DNA of 64,000 bases. Source: Streptomyces sp. YIM 121038 (GTDB taxonomy: Bacteria > Actinomycetota > Actinomycetes > Streptomycetales > Streptomycetaceae). Location: assembly GCF_006088715.1 (NCBI RefSeq), contig NZ_CP030771.1, positions 7,810,001 to 7,874,000 on the forward strand, read 5' to 3'. The notes beneath the pieces were generated by a model. It searched no databases. It was not told where the DNA came from and saw only the letters and a list, made by a program, of their open reading frames with translations. Of this stretch, positions 63,549 to 64,000 are shown in pieces (within the stretch, counting starts at the first letter, position 1; every line of letters begins with the position of its first letter). A program made the position numbers and the translations under genes.

Positions 63549-64000
63549 GGGGGTTCCAACTCCTCGGTGGTGCGGGTGAGTTCGGCGCGCAGGTCGCGCA
63601 GCAGGGGGCGGCGGCCGGGACCGTTGAGGTAGAAGTGGCCGCCCGCCACGTGCCGGCGCAGCAGCGAGGCACGGGTGTACGGGCGCCACGCCTCGACGTG
63701 CGGCGCGGGCGCGAGCGCGTCGCCGACGGCGGAGTACGCGGTCATCGGGCAGCCGAGGGGGCGGCGCGGCCGCCACCGGTAGCGCTCGCAGGCCGTGAGG
63801 TCGGCGCGCAGGACCGGGAGCCTGCGCTCCAGGTAGGCGCCCGCGATCCGGTCCCCGGGCGCGAGCGCGCCCAGGTCGTGGACGAGCCGGCGCAGGTCCT
63901 CGTCGCCGAGGGCATGGTCGGCGCGGTCGGCGTACAGGTGCGGGGCGCGGCTGCCGGACACGAACAGGTGGCGCGGTCCGGGCGCACCGCGCTCGCGCAG
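63536..64000 (-). CDS. redJ: RedJ-like type II thioesterase, partial (5' end outside window)
   Basis: The C-terminal ~154 codons of an alpha/beta-hydrolase thioesterase. Reading frame is open to the window edge, beginning LRERGAPGPRHLFVSGSRAP. CPMTAYSAVGD (Asp region) and the catalytic His in VAGGHFYL are visible; the Ser elbow lies beyond the window. Type II thioesterases hydrolyse mis-primed carrier-protein thioesters; placement next to redI-, redH- and redG-like genes points to RedJ. Confidence 0.85.
   Translation of the reverse strand: MRERGAPGPRHLFVSGSRAPHLYADRADHALGDEDLRRLVHDLGALAPGDRIAGAYLERRLPVLRADLTACERYRWRPRRPLGCPMTAYSAVGDALAPAPHVEAWRPYTRASLLRRHVAGGHFYLNGPGRRPLLRDLRAELTRTTEELEPPWTY

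Overview
The window looks like chromosomal Streptomyces DNA. GC content is very high with strong third-position G/C bias, starts are GTG or ATG behind AGGAG-type sites, and several gene sets are typical of the genus: a hopanoid cluster, a conservon, an LmbU-type regulator and prodiginine genes.

Layout. 1-1.7 kb: two-component polysaccharide/teichoic-acid-type ABC exporter. 2.0-15.7 kb: a complete, tightly packed hopanoid operon (hpnC, hpnD, hpnE, polyprenyl diphosphate synthase, shc, hpnG, hpnH, ispG, dxs, hpnO-like aminotransferase), then an XRE-cupin regulator and a 52-residue membrane protein. 15.8-24.1 kb: unrelated metabolic genes (tyrosine phosphatase, GH36 alpha-galactosidase, SGNH hydrolase, SIMPL protein, TetR plus Glu/Leu/Phe/Val-type dehydrogenase, metallo-beta-lactamase-fold hydrolase). 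24.4-28.4 kb: a conservon (CvnA-D plus GAF protein). 28.7-39.1 kb: oxidoreductase, tdh-kbl, LysR, XRE-cupin/GNAT pair, hydrolase, split transketolase, tRNA-Pro(GGG) and a VOC protein. 39.3-55.7 kb: an accessory region. 55.7-58.3 kb: amidohydrolase and Ppx/GppA protein. 58.3-64.0 kb: the edge of a prodiginine cluster (redG, redH, redI and partial redJ homologues, all on the minus strand).

Two systems in the accessory region stand out. (1) A piperazate-type cassette has no NRPS beside it. It holds a KtzT-like N-N bond-forming protein, a divergent KtzI-like ornithine N-hydroxylase, an MbtH protein and a second-copy-looking argJBD operon lacking argC, next to an LmbU-family regulator and a probably inactive IS701-like transposase. 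A near-identical 16-bp palindrome lies between ktzT and ktzI and again between mbtH and argJ, suggesting one regulator ties ornithine supply to N-hydroxylation and N-N bond formation. (2) A scattered ribbon-helix-helix (RHH) family has a repeated operator. Arrays of TGGCGCCA-like octamers spaced about 11 bp apart lie at an intact HicB-like RHH gene, a DUF4097 gene, a gene that appears to be an in-frame deletion fusion of a hicB-like 5' end to a drrA 3' end, and in two arrays upstream of an orphan DrrA-like ATPase with a damaged ABC signature. This reads as the dispersed and decaying remains of a HicB-DUF4097-DrrA operon family under one operator code.

Functions are inferred from recognised motifs and gene order; no database search was possible.
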